DNA of 6,197 nt, taken from positions 1-6,197 of the forward strand of contig JAUIFT010000189.1 in assembly GCA_030430345.1 (NCBI GenBank). Reading direction: 5' to 3'. The translations under genes and the position numbers were made by a program. The stretch's first letter is position 1. Every line of letters begins with the position of its first letter. The notes beneath the pieces are model-generated. The model worked only from the letters and a program-made list of their open reading frames with translations. It was not told the origin of the DNA and made no database searches. This document shows positions 1 to 6,197 of this stretch, in pieces. The stretch is from Calditrichia bacterium. Lineage in GTDB: Bacteria; Calditrichota; Calditrichia; RBG-13-44-9; J042.

Positions 1-1381
1 ACCCTCCTTCGGAGGTCTCTTTATATTTCAGATTCATATCCTGCGCGATTTCCCACATCGATTTGATCACGGAATCCAGCGTTACCTTCGCATCGGCCGG
101 ATCGCTCTCCAGGGCAATATTCGCCGCTGTAATTGCTTTTACTGCGCCCATCGAATTTCGTTCAATACAGGGAATTTGCACCAGGCCGCCCACCGGGTCG
201 CAGGTAAGTCCAAGGTGATGTTCCATGGCGATCTCCGCGGCCATTAACACCTGCTCGACGTTGCCACCAAGGCATTCGGTGAGTGCGGCGGCAGCCATCG
301 CGGAAGAAACGCCGATTTCCGCCTGGCAGCCACCTAATGCCGCAGAAATCGTCGCTCCTTTTTTGAAGAGGCTGCCTAACTCTCCCGCAACTAGCAAAAA
401 ACGAATGACATCTTCCTCCTTCGAGTTTTCACAAAAGCAGAGGTAGTAGAGCAATACCGCGGGTATGACGCCGGCGGAACCATTGGTGGGTGCGGTTACT
501 ACGCGACCGAAGGCAGCATTCTCTTCGTTGACGGCAATCGCAAAACAGCTGACCCATTTCAAAACCTGATGAAACGTCGGATTGATATTGCGAATGCTGT
601 TCAGCCATTCTGATGGACTGCTCTTTTCCCGGTTTCCGGAAAGTTTATAATTCAGCCCCCAGGCCCGGCGGCGCACGCTTAAGCCGCCCGGTAGTAAGCC
701 TTCGGTGTGGCATCCCCGGTAAGCGCAGTCGAGCATGGTTCGCCAGATGTTGATTAAAGCTGCGTCCGTTGCCTGCGGGGAGCGCCAGGATTTTTCATTT
801 TCATAGACGACTTTCCAAACCGGTGCATTAAGGGAATGGCAATATTCAAGGAGCTGTGCGGCCTTATGAATTGGATATGGCAATTCTACCGGATTGCTGA
901 CCAGGGGTTCATCCTCCTGCACAACAAATCCGCCTCCGATTGAATAATACGTCAATACCAGCGGCGCTGCGTTGTGGAAGTGATAAGTAAAACGCAAGCC
1001 ATTGGGGTGGAAAGGAAGCGATTCATCCCAATTATAACGAAGATCTGTGTTGGTATCGAAGGGGAGCAATTTTTCGCCATTCAGCAGCAACTGCTTGCCG
1101 CCCCGCACTTTATTCGCTTTTGCAAACAGGGTAGTAGTATCGACATCGACCGGATTTTCTCCCAGCAAACCGAGAACAATGGCTAAGCCGGTGCCATGTC
1201 CCTTGCCGGTTTTGGCCAGGGAGCCATAGAGGTCGACAAACAGATCGTTAACACTATCGAACAATTGCCGCTTTTTTAGTTCTGCAATGCTTTTTAAGGC
1301 TGCTTTCCAGGGGCCGACAGTGTGCGAACTGGATGGCCCAACCCCGATTTTGAATATATCTAAAACGCTGATTTGTTCCAT
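1..1381 (-). CDS. sdaA: L-serine ammonia-lyase (L-serine dehydratase), iron-sulfur dependent, single-chain; C-terminus cut by window edge
   Basis: This enzyme deaminates L-serine to pyruvate and ammonia in the cytoplasm, using an oxygen-sensitive [4Fe-4S] cluster instead of pyridoxal phosphate. The visible 460 residues read in one open frame. The N-terminal signature [10 protein letters not shown] lies near residues 15-24, and [33 protein letters not shown] and [11 protein letters not shown] follow in the order known for bacterial SdaA/SdaB. Three cysteines sit at 352 (GCQAE), 394 (TCDP) and 405 (PCIERN). Their spacing of 42 and 11 residues equals that of the three cluster ligands known from Legionella serine dehydratase. 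Both the N-terminal beta domain and the catalytic alpha domain are present on one chain, unlike the split SdaAA/SdaAB enzymes of many Firmicutes. The frame is still open at position 1, at KYKETSEGG, so by comparison with the E. coli protein (about 454 aa) only some ten residues are missing. The start ATG is followed at once by the conserved family N-terminus and preceded by a weak GGGAAG, 6 nt away. The gene is divergent from the phosphatase cassette. Confidence 0.96.
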   Translation of the reverse strand, partial: MEQISVLDIFKIGVGPSSSHTVGPWKAALKSIAELKKRQLFDSVNDLFVDLYGSLAKTGKGHGTGLAIVLGLLGENPVDVDTTTLFAKANKVRGGKQLLLNGEKLLPFDTNTDLRYNWDESLPFHPNGLRFTYHFHNAAPLVLTYYSIGGGFVVQEDEPLVSNPVELPYPIHKAAQLLEYCHSLNAPVWKVVYENEKSWRSPQATDAALINIWRTMLDCAYRGCHTEGLLPGGLSVRRRAWGLNYKLSGNREKSSPSEWLNSIRNINPTFHQVLKWVSCFAIAVNEENAAFGRVVTAPTNGSAGVIPAVLLYYLCFCENSKEEDVIRFLLVAGELGSLFKKGATISAALGGCQAEIGVSSAMAAAALTECLGGNVEQVLMAAEIAMEHHLGLTCDPVGGLVQIPCIERNSMGAVKAITAANIALESDPADAKVTLDSVIKSMWEIAQDMNLKYKETSEGG

Positions 1382-1445
1382 TCTCTACTTCCCGCTTATG
1401 CTTTCATCTCACGAAGATTTATCATTGCCCGCTCTCAGTACTGCC

Positions 1446-1451
1446 ATTATA
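1446..1451 (-). promoter_or_regulatory. Putative -10 hexamer (TATAAT) for sdaA
   Basis: Read on the minus strand this is a perfect TATAAT, about 65 nt upstream of the sdaA start codon, in the AT-rich divergent intergenic region. It would give a 5' leader of roughly 55-60 nt. No good -35 hexamer lies at 16-18 nt (the candidates are TTCCTT-like). The call therefore rests on the -10 match and position alone, and whether the organism uses this consensus is unknown. Confidence 0.4.
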
Positions 1452-1533
1452 AAACCTTAAATTACATAGAAGGAATCAGATTTCAAATATTGATGAAAAT
1501 TTTGACTCAAACGGCTGAAGTTTTAGTTAAATT

Positions 1534-2418
1534 ATGTTTCAAATGAAAACGCGCAAATATGAAATTCTGGAAAAGTTTATCGCTGCGAAAAGCGGGCGAA
1601 TGGAGGATTGTGAAGATCGTCTCCATATCAGCGCTCACTTTCTGGCAGTTATCGACGGGGCGACGGGGAAAACGCCTGATCGGTGGGATGGCGCGACTGC
1701 CGGACAAAAAGCCACTGAAATTATAGATGCTGCATTTGCGAAATTACCAGCCGGCGCGACTGCCGCGGAGGCAGTAAATGCAATCAACCGGGACATCCGG
1801 CGATGTTATCAGGAAAGTGGTTTTCTGGAGAGGGCCAAGGAGCAACCCATTCACCGTTTAACCGCCTGTTTTGCCGCAGTCAGCATTCAACGGCGGGAGC
1901 TCTGGATGGTTGGTGATTGTCAGGCATTGTTAGGAGCGGAACATATACATTTTCCAAAGATAATTGATAAAATCGCCGCCGCCGCGCGAGCCGTGGTGCT
2001 GCAAAATGCCCGGACAAAAGGTGTTTCAGAAAGAGCGTTTCGGGAAAATGATCCCGGCAGAAGGTTTATTTTGCCTTTGCTGAAAGCGCAGGCTATGTTA
2101 CAAAACAATCCTGCTGCCGGGGTGTTCGGCTATGCGGTTATTGATGGTTTTCCGTTGATCTCAAATGGGGTAAAAGTGTTCGGTATTCCGGAGGACACCG
2201 CAACAGTTGTTCTCGCATCGGATGGCTATCCGCAACTAAAACCTGACCTGGCAGCATCGGAGGCATCCCTCGGAAAAATTTTAGCGGAAGACCCGCTGTT
2301 TTATAACGTTCATTTTGAGACAAAGGGAAAGCTTGCAACCAATATTTCCTATGATGACCGTAGTCTTTTGAAAATTCGTTTAAAAGCAGAAATAAAGGAT
2401 CGCACTAATGGCCGTTGA
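1534..2418 (+). CDS. PP2C-like (PPM family) protein phosphatase
   Basis: This is a stand-alone PP2C-fold protein of 294 aa with no signal peptide or membrane segment, so probably cytoplasmic. The family is metal-dependent (Mn/Mg) and mostly removes phosphate from serine or threonine. The PPM motifs appear in order: an acidic E-D pair at 27-28 (CEDRL), D41-G42 in AVIDGATG (the equivalent of DGxGG), V-G-D at 126-128 (WMVGDCQ), L-A-S-D-G at 228-231, and a terminal D-D-R at 274-276 (YDDRS, the equivalent of DN/DD-x-T). The aspartates expected to hold the two-metal centre are therefore present. The core is divergent from classical PP2C, and a helical stretch at about residues 137-192 separates the GD and SDG motifs. 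The start is uncertain: ATG1 and ATG4 (1543) both lack a good ribosome-binding site. Met23 would remove the first beta strand, so an upstream start is preferred. The gene is first in a cassette and overlaps the next one by 11 bp. Substrate unknown. Confidence 0.82.
   Translation: MFQMKTRKYEILEKFIAAKSGRMEDCEDRLHISAHFLAVIDGATGKTPDRWDGATAGQKATEIIDAAFAKLPAGATAAEAVNAINRDIRRCYQESGFLERAKEQPIHRLTACFAAVSIQRRELWMVGDCQALLGAEHIHFPKIIDKIAAAARAVVLQNARTKGVSERAFRENDPGRRFILPLLKAQAMLQNNPAAGVFGYAVIDGFPLISNGVKVFGIPEDTATVVLASDGYPQLKPDLAASEASLGKILAEDPLFYNVHFETKGKLATNISYDDRSLLKIRLKAEIKDRTNGR
2394..2399 (+). promoter_or_regulatory. Ribosome-binding site for the Trp-rich gene, inside the PP2C-like gene
   Basis: AAAGGA lies 8 nt upstream of the ATG at 2408 and is embedded in the last codons of the phosphatase gene. 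It decides the start of the downstream gene in favour of 2408 over the in-frame ATG at 2423, which has no such site. It also indicates translation of the second gene as part of the same message. Confidence 0.6.
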
Positions 2419-3013
2419 CCCGATGTCTAACCGGAAGAAAATTCGCGGTTGGAAAAAACAAATTCGTAAGATTGCCCAATGGCAGCAGATAAATCATGCG
2501 CCTAACCTGGATTGGTTTGCCTCTCATCATGAATGCTATGTGAAGTTCTGGATCGATCCCTGGTATCGTCTGGCAAAGCGTAATCCACCAGCCTGGTACC
2601 AGCGGAAAATGATCGCTGCGATGGCCGGTCTGGCAAAAAGCTGGACAGCGGCTTTTCAGGCGGCGAAAATACCGTTTACTGTGAGAATTTACCTCCATGA
2701 TCCCTGGTTTATGAGTTCCCAAATGGTGTTTAGCCGGCCGGAAAACGCGCTGCTTTACCCGGAGGATCCGCAACAGCGAAAATTCCCACGGGAAAAGTTT
2801 GCCGGTGGATCAAACCTGTTGGAGGATTTTGAATGGCGGCTTCATATCGATGAATATATGTCTTTCGAAGAAATGGATGCGCTGTCTCCCGAGGAAATCG
2901 AACGGCTCAAAAAACAGGCCTATACTGTTGAAAAAATTTCCAGCGGAGACACTTGTTATCATGTGCGCAGCGGCGATGTTTGGGTTGGTACCTGGACGGG
3001 TAGTTGGAAATGA
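2408..3013 (+). CDS. Uncharacterised tryptophan-rich protein (201 aa), possibly DUF3916-like
   Basis: I do not recognise a function. The protein is soluble-looking, with no signal peptide or transmembrane helix. It has a basic N-terminus (RKKIRGWKKQIRKIAQW, residues 9-25), a middle segment with YVKFWIDPWYRL (44-55) and FTVRIYLHDPWF (90-101), and an acidic helix rich in E (SFEEMDALSPEEIERLKK, 152-169). The C-terminus resembles a short beta hairpin (YHVRSGDVWVGTWTGSWK). It contains 12 tryptophans in 201 residues, which is exceptionally high. The opening KKxRGxKKxIR and the later hydrophobic strand before a surface loop recall, from memory, the DUF3916 family; this is a weak impression and not a domain assignment. 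Coding status is well supported by the AAAGGA site at 8 nt, the 11-bp overlap with the PP2C-like gene and the 4-bp overlap with the histidine phosphatase gene. Its place between two phosphatases suggests a partner or substrate-recognition role, which is inference only. Confidence 0.8.
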   Translation: MAVDPMSNRKKIRGWKKQIRKIAQWQQINHAPNLDWFASHHECYVKFWIDPWYRLAKRNPPAWYQRKMIAAMAGLAKSWTAAFQAAKIPFTVRIYLHDPWFMSSQMVFSRPENALLYPEDPQQRKFPREKFAGGSNLLEDFEWRLHIDEYMSFEEMDALSPEEIERLKKQAYTVEKISSGDTCYHVRSGDVWVGTWTGSWK

Positions 3014-3579
3014 GTCTGCTAATATTAGCCAGGCATGCCAATCCGGAAATCGTCAACGGGGTGTCTTCAACTCGCTGGCGACTGTCCGCAGCCGGCAAAG
3101 CAAATGCCCGGAAAATGGCTGAGGCCCTTTTACAATATACTCCTGCTCAAATTGTATCCAGCGAAGAAAGAAAAGCACTGGAAACGGCGGAAATAATTGC
3201 GGCAGTTGCCGGAGGCGCTGTGTCCACAGCTGCCGGTTTGCAGGAACAGGAAAGAGGCGTCTGGCCATTGATGCGCCGGGAGGCATTCCGGGCAAGGGTG
3301 ATTGATATTCTTCAGCAGCCAACCAGGGCATTATACGGATCGGAATCTGCCGAAGCAGCGCAAAAACGCTTTGTTGAAACCGTGCAGGCCCTTCTTCGCC
3401 GCCAGAAGGATGGCAACCTGATCATCGTTACTCATGGCACAGTAATGTCCCTGTTTGTTGCAGCTTTTAATGCGCTTTCTGCCAAAGCGTTTTGGGAAAA
3501 GATGGGATTACCGGCTTATGTTGTGCTTAGCCTGCCGGATTTTCAGGTGATTTCCTCGATCAATATCGCTGTGAATTAA
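3010..3579 (+). CDS. Histidine phosphatase superfamily protein (phosphoglycerate mutase-like, branch 1)
   Basis: This 189-aa cytoplasmic protein carries the full catalytic set of branch-1 histidine phosphatases. L-A-R8-H9-A near the N-terminus holds the nucleophilic histidine. R54 lies in the conserved SSEERKALETAEI block (50-62). An acidic residue, E79 or E81, sits in QEQERG as likely proton donor, and H142 is in the second-histidine motif VTHGTVMSLF (140-149). The family forms a phosphohistidine intermediate and removes phosphate from sugars, nucleotides, small metabolites or phosphohistidine proteins (SixA). RHA rather than RHG follows the nucleophile strand; this occurs in some SixA-like members, but the substrate cannot be read from sequence. 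The ATG at 3010 overlaps the stop of the preceding gene in an ATGA arrangement. A TTG two codons upstream (3004) is in frame but is less likely. Third gene of the cassette; its stop is followed by an intergenic hairpin. Confidence 0.9.
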   Translation: MSLLILARHANPEIVNGVSSTRWRLSAAGKANARKMAEALLQYTPAQIVSSEERKALETAEIIAAVAGGAVSTAAGLQEQERGVWPLMRREAFRARVIDILQQPTRALYGSESAEAAQKRFVETVQALLRRQKDGNLIIVTHGTVMSLFVAAFNALSAKAFWEKMGLPAYVVLSLPDFQVISSINIAVN

Positions 3580-3612
3580 GAAAAAATATTTTGAAAATCA
3601 GCCATCTCGCAA

Positions 3613-3653
3613 ATTACTATTCCGGGAAATTGCTATTTTTCCTGGGAAGTAAT
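3613..3653 (+). terminator. Hairpin downstream of the phosphatase cassette, possible terminator
   Basis: ATTACTATTCCGGGAA and TTCCTGGGAAGTAAT form a stem of about 15 pairs with one bulged A, two G-T wobbles and a loop of about 8-10 nt. It lies 33 nt after the histidine phosphatase stop codon, where a terminator would be expected. No T-run follows it on the plus strand, so it is not a canonical intrinsic terminator. It could instead protect the mRNA 3' end or be a binding site. Confidence 0.35.
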
Positions 3654-3831
3654 GATCTTATCAATTAACGCTCCGGTTTTCCGCTACACACCGATAGATC
3701 GCTATCCGTGACCGTTCTTCCAAGATAAGTCGTGTTATAGCGTTAAGTCGCTCTTATAAATTCTGTTTTAGCAAATTTCCACAGGAAAACGTGGCCTGCC
3801 GCTCGTCTCTTTTTGCGGCGAAAGATATAGC

Positions 3832-3838
3832 AAAAGGA
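3832..3838 (+). promoter_or_regulatory. Ribosome-binding site of the sensor kinase gene
   Basis: AAAAGGA is the best Shine-Dalgarno-like match before the kinase. It stands 14 nt from the ATG at 3853 but 8 nt from an in-frame TTG at 3847. The spacing therefore argues for a TTG start two codons upstream, whereas codon preference argues for ATG. Confidence 0.5.
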
Positions 3839-3852
3839 ATTGTGCCTTGTAT

Positions 3853-6197
3853 ATGGTTTCACCGATACGCATTCTTTACATCGACGATTACCAGCCGGAT
3901 CAAAAGTTGATTCGGGACACCCTCGCTGCGTCATCATTAAACTACCAGGTAACCGCGGCCATGAATGAGGATGATTTTGTCCGTCTAACCAGGGAAAATC
4001 ATTATGATTTGGTGATTAGCGAATTGAATGTGCTGGCGCATGATGACCTGGAAATCATTCCGTTTATTCAAAAACATTGCAAAGAATCTCCCATCATTAT
4101 TCTTACCGGCAGCGGTTCCGAAGAAATTGCCGCCAATGCCTTTAAAAATGGCGCCGCCGATTATATCATCAAAGCATTGCCAAATATCAAAGCACTGCCG
4201 GTGGCATTGCAGGAGGTGCTGAAAAAGCATAGTACGAATAGCCGCGATATGATGCAGCATAACAACGAGCGCGGCTATCAGCGCCTGGTAGAAGGTGCGC
4301 CGGATGCGATTATTGTCCATCAGGAGGGACAAATCGTTTACAGTAATCCTCCCGGCCTGAGATTAATTGGCGCTACGGATATTCGGGAAGTAACCGGGCA
4401 ATCGGTGCTCCGCTTCCTGCCGGAACGGCCGCGCCGGGCTGCGACCCGTTGGCTGCGCAATGTGGAGCGGCATAATTCACCCGGCAGTATTAGTGGCATC
4501 AAGCTGCTTCGCCCGGATGGTGATAGCCTCTATGTTGATATTGTAGCGACGCCATTTCTCTATGGGAAAAAAAATGCGGTGCAGATTGTCATTCGAAATG
4601 TGACCAGCCAAAAACGGCGGGAACAACGGCTGGCGGCACTGAATGACTGTTTTCTTAATTTTGGTAAGGAGCCGGACGAAAATATCAAGCAGCTGGTGGC
4701 GACCTGTGGTTCGTTGCTGAATGCTGCCCGGGTAATTTACCGGCGGCTTGCTGATGACTTTGTTCATGCCTCCGGCCCCTGGCATTCCCCGGTCAGTAGC
4801 GACGAGGAAAATAAAGGGGAAGGATATATTTGTTATGAAAGTTTCCGGACACCCGGTGATCGCCCGGTAATTATTCGCCACCTGCAATCCACTGCCTACC
4901 TGAAAAGCGATCCGAACGTCCAGCAGTATAATTTGCAAACCTTTGCCGGCATCGCTGTGAAGTGGAATCAGCAAGTGATTGGCGCCTTAAGCCTGGTTTT
5001 TTGTGATGACATCACCTTAAGTGAAGATGATTTGCGCCTGATGAACATTATTGCTGTCGCGATCGGGGTAGAAGAAGAGCGGCAGCAGGCCCAGGAAGTG
5101 CTCGATGAAAGCCAGGAGCGATTTCGCTTATTGGTGAACAGCAGCTTCGACGGCGTATTTATTCATCAAAACGGAATCATTGTTGAGGCGAACCAGGCGT
5201 TTTTTAACATGACCGGCGGCACCCGGGAAAAAATTATTAATCGCCCGATTATTCGCTTTGTCGCCCCGGAAACCCGTCAGATAATGCTGGATAACATCGA
5301 TGGAAATAATAAGGATGTTTACGAGGTTGTCGGGATGGACCTCGACGGGAATAAATTCCCGATGGAAATTGTCGGGCGGAATTGCCTGTATCGCGGTCAG
5401 CCGGCACAAATCGTTGCGGTGCATGACATCAGCGAACGTATCCGTTCCGAGGTGGAGTTACAGGAACAGCTCGCTTTTTCCAAAGCGATGAACAAGATTG
5501 CCGCGGTGATCATTTCCGAAAATCGCTCTGAAAATATTCTCGAAAAAACAGCGACGATCGTCGGGGAAACGCTGAAGCTCGACCGTTCGTTGATTTATCA
5601 TTTTTCCTTTATGCGGGAAACGGAAAGTTTGTGCGAGTGGATTAATCCGTTGCATCCGGGCATTCAGCCGACCCGCAATATTTTTGATTTGAAGCAGCTG
5701 CCGAAAACTATGAACCATATTATGGCAACGCAAATGCCCTTCGAAAGCCACACGGACGATGTGCACGAAAAGCTGCTTCAGGATAAAGCCGGGGATTTGC
5801 TTCATCAGCAAATGGATATCGACAGTCTGCTCTGGTATCCGTTTGCTTTCAGCGACGAAGGATTTTATCTGCTAATCTGTAACCAGGTTTGTTTCCGGCG
5901 GAAATGGCGGGAAAAAGAGCTGGAATTTCTCGATGCCGCTGCCCGTCAGGTGAGCATCGCCATGATGAAATCGTCCCTGCTTTCCGAACAGAAGATGCTG
6001 GAGCAGCAGCTGTTTCAATCGCGCAAAATGGAGTCAATCGGTACCCTCGCCGGCGGTATCGCCCACGATTTCAACAATATACTTGCCGCAATCATTGGCT
6101 ACAGCGAAGTAACGCTGAACATGCTCCCGGAAGCTGGCGTTTCCTATGCCAATCTAAAACAGATTTACACTGCCGCCCAGCGGGGGAAAAGCATGGT
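3853..6197 (+). CDS. Multi-sensor histidine kinase: pseudo-receiver-PAS-GAF-PAS-GAF-HisKA; C-terminus cut by window edge
   Basis: This is a two-component signalling kinase with at least 781 residues visible. It has no transmembrane segment, so it should sense a cytoplasmic signal. Residues 5-118 form a receiver domain: D11-D12, T85 and K107 are in the expected places, but position 57 is glutamate (DLVISELNV) instead of the phospho-accepting aspartate. Residues 142-252 form a PAS domain (NVTSQKRRE at its end), about 260-410 a GAF domain, 424-528 a second PAS ending AVHDISERIR, and about 544-710 a second GAF. A coiled linker (SEQKMLEQQLFQSRKMESIG) leads into the HisKA box GTLAGGIAHDFNNILAAIIGYSE with H738 as the phosphorylated residue. 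The frame is open at the right edge, so the ATPase domain and any C-terminal receiver lie outside. The HDFNN form is typical of PAS-rich, often hybrid kinases. The start is ATG 3853, with TTG 3847 as alternative. It is separated by 273 bp from the phosphatase cassette, so it is probably transcribed on its own. Confidence 0.92.
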   Translation, partial: MVSPIRILYIDDYQPDQKLIRDTLAASSLNYQVTAAMNEDDFVRLTRENHYDLVISELNVLAHDDLEIIPFIQKHCKESPIIILTGSGSEEIAANAFKNGAADYIIKALPNIKALPVALQEVLKKHSTNSRDMMQHNNERGYQRLVEGAPDAIIVHQEGQIVYSNPPGLRLIGATDIREVTGQSVLRFLPERPRRAATRWLRNVERHNSPGSISGIKLLRPDGDSLYVDIVATPFLYGKKNAVQIVIRNVTSQKRREQRLAALNDCFLNFGKEPDENIKQLVATCGSLLNAARVIYRRLADDFVHASGPWHSPVSSDEENKGEGYICYESFRTPGDRPVIIRHLQSTAYLKSDPNVQQYNLQTFAGIAVKWNQQVIGALSLVFCDDITLSEDDLRLMNIIAVAIGVEEERQQAQEVLDESQERFRLLVNSSFDGVFIHQNGIIVEANQAFFNMTGGTREKIINRPIIRFVAPETRQIMLDNIDGNNKDVYEVVGMDLDGNKFPMEIVGRNCLYRGQPAQIVAVHDISERIRSEVELQEQLAFSKAMNKIAAVIISENRSENILEKTATIVGETLKLDRSLIYHFSFMRETESLCEWINPLHPGIQPTRNIFDLKQLPKTMNHIMATQMPFESHTDDVHEKLLQDKAGDLLHQQMDIDSLLWYPFAFSDEGFYLLICNQVCFRRKWREKELEFLDAAARQVSIAMMKSSLLSEQKMLEQQLFQSRKMESIGTLAGGIAHDFNNILAAIIGYSEVTLNMLPEAGVSYANLKQIYTAAQRGKSM

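Larger units (their letters stand above)
3580..3852 (+). other. Intergenic region between the phosphatase cassette and the sensor kinase
   Basis: This 273-bp stretch has no convincing coding frame; the minus-strand frame across 3743-3937 runs into the kinase gene and resembles nothing. It holds the hairpin at 3613-3653, a short palindrome GATAG-atcg-CTATC (3693-3706), an interrupted inverted repeat TTATAGCG/CGCTcttATAA (about 3735-3761), and a GCCGC/GCGGC stem with a 12-nt T-rich loop (3798-3819). TATAAA at 3755-3760 is the best -10 candidate for the kinase gene, about 95 nt upstream, but it lacks a good -35. I recognise no riboswitch class. Confidence 0.5.

Noticed and set aside
974..1229. 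Two short plus-strand open frames inside the serine dehydratase region
   Set aside because: Both are antisense to the conserved sdaA frame and have no protein-like motifs.
1502..1532. TTGACT followed by an AT-rich stretch, as a plus-strand sigma70 promoter for the PP2C-like gene
   Set aside because: At 17-19 nt spacing the -10 candidates are AGTTAA, GTTAAA or TTAAAT, all poor, and the transcript would begin at or inside the start codon. Possible only for a leaderless or downstream start, so not listed.
2405..2773. Minus-strand open frame of 122 codons opposite the Trp-rich gene
   Set aside because: It lies antisense to a gene supported by overlaps and a ribosome-binding site, has no recognisable motif, and has the composition of a frame shadow.
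3792..3819. TGGC...TTTTTGC as a sigma54 (-24/-12) promoter before the kinase
   Set aside because: The required GG-N10-GC spacing is not met: ten bases after GG at 3793-3794 the sequence reads GT. It is therefore not a sigma54 match.
4477..4974. Minus-strand open frame of 165 codons opposite the kinase
   Set aside because: The plus strand encodes a continuous, recognisable PAS-GAF kinase; the antisense frame shows no family motif or ribosome-binding site.
5458..5811. Minus-strand open frame of 117 codons opposite the second GAF domain
   Set aside because: Shadow of the kinase reading frame with no domain features.

Overview
The window is bacterial chromosomal DNA of intermediate base composition, densely packed with genes and with no mobile-element or CRISPR signature. 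It holds five protein-coding genes, two of them cut by the window edges. A single-chain iron-sulfur serine dehydratase, a cassette of small phosphatases and a large multi-sensor histidine kinase suggest a free-living Gram-negative-type bacterium rich in signalling genes, perhaps from the FCB/Calditrichota side or a deltaproteobacterium-like lineage. That placement is impression only: no marker gene is present.

Layout: (1) positions 1-1381, minus strand: L-serine ammonia-lyase (sdaA), complete at its N-terminus and missing only about its last ten residues at the left edge. A perfect TATAAT lies upstream of it in a 152-bp divergent intergenic region. (2) Positions 1534-3579, plus strand: a tightly overlapping three-gene cassette. 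It encodes a PP2C-like protein phosphatase, a tryptophan-rich protein of unknown function, and a histidine-phosphatase-superfamily enzyme, with overlaps of 11 and 4 bp. (3) Positions 3580-3852: an intergenic region with a strong hairpin and several shorter inverted repeats. (4) Positions 3853-6197, plus strand: a large sensor kinase read as receiver-PAS-GAF-PAS-GAF-HisKA, cut off just after the phospho-accepting histidine box. Its N-terminal receiver has glutamate where the phospho-accepting aspartate should be.

How the genes may work together: serine dehydratase is a metabolic gene with no evident link to the rest. The three-gene cassette looks like one translationally coupled unit whose two phosphatases belong to unrelated folds, which suggests a phosphorylation-reversal or small-molecule dephosphorylation module with the middle protein as partner. 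The kinase has its own upstream region and is probably a separate transcription unit. A functional link to the phosphatases is possible but rests only on proximity.
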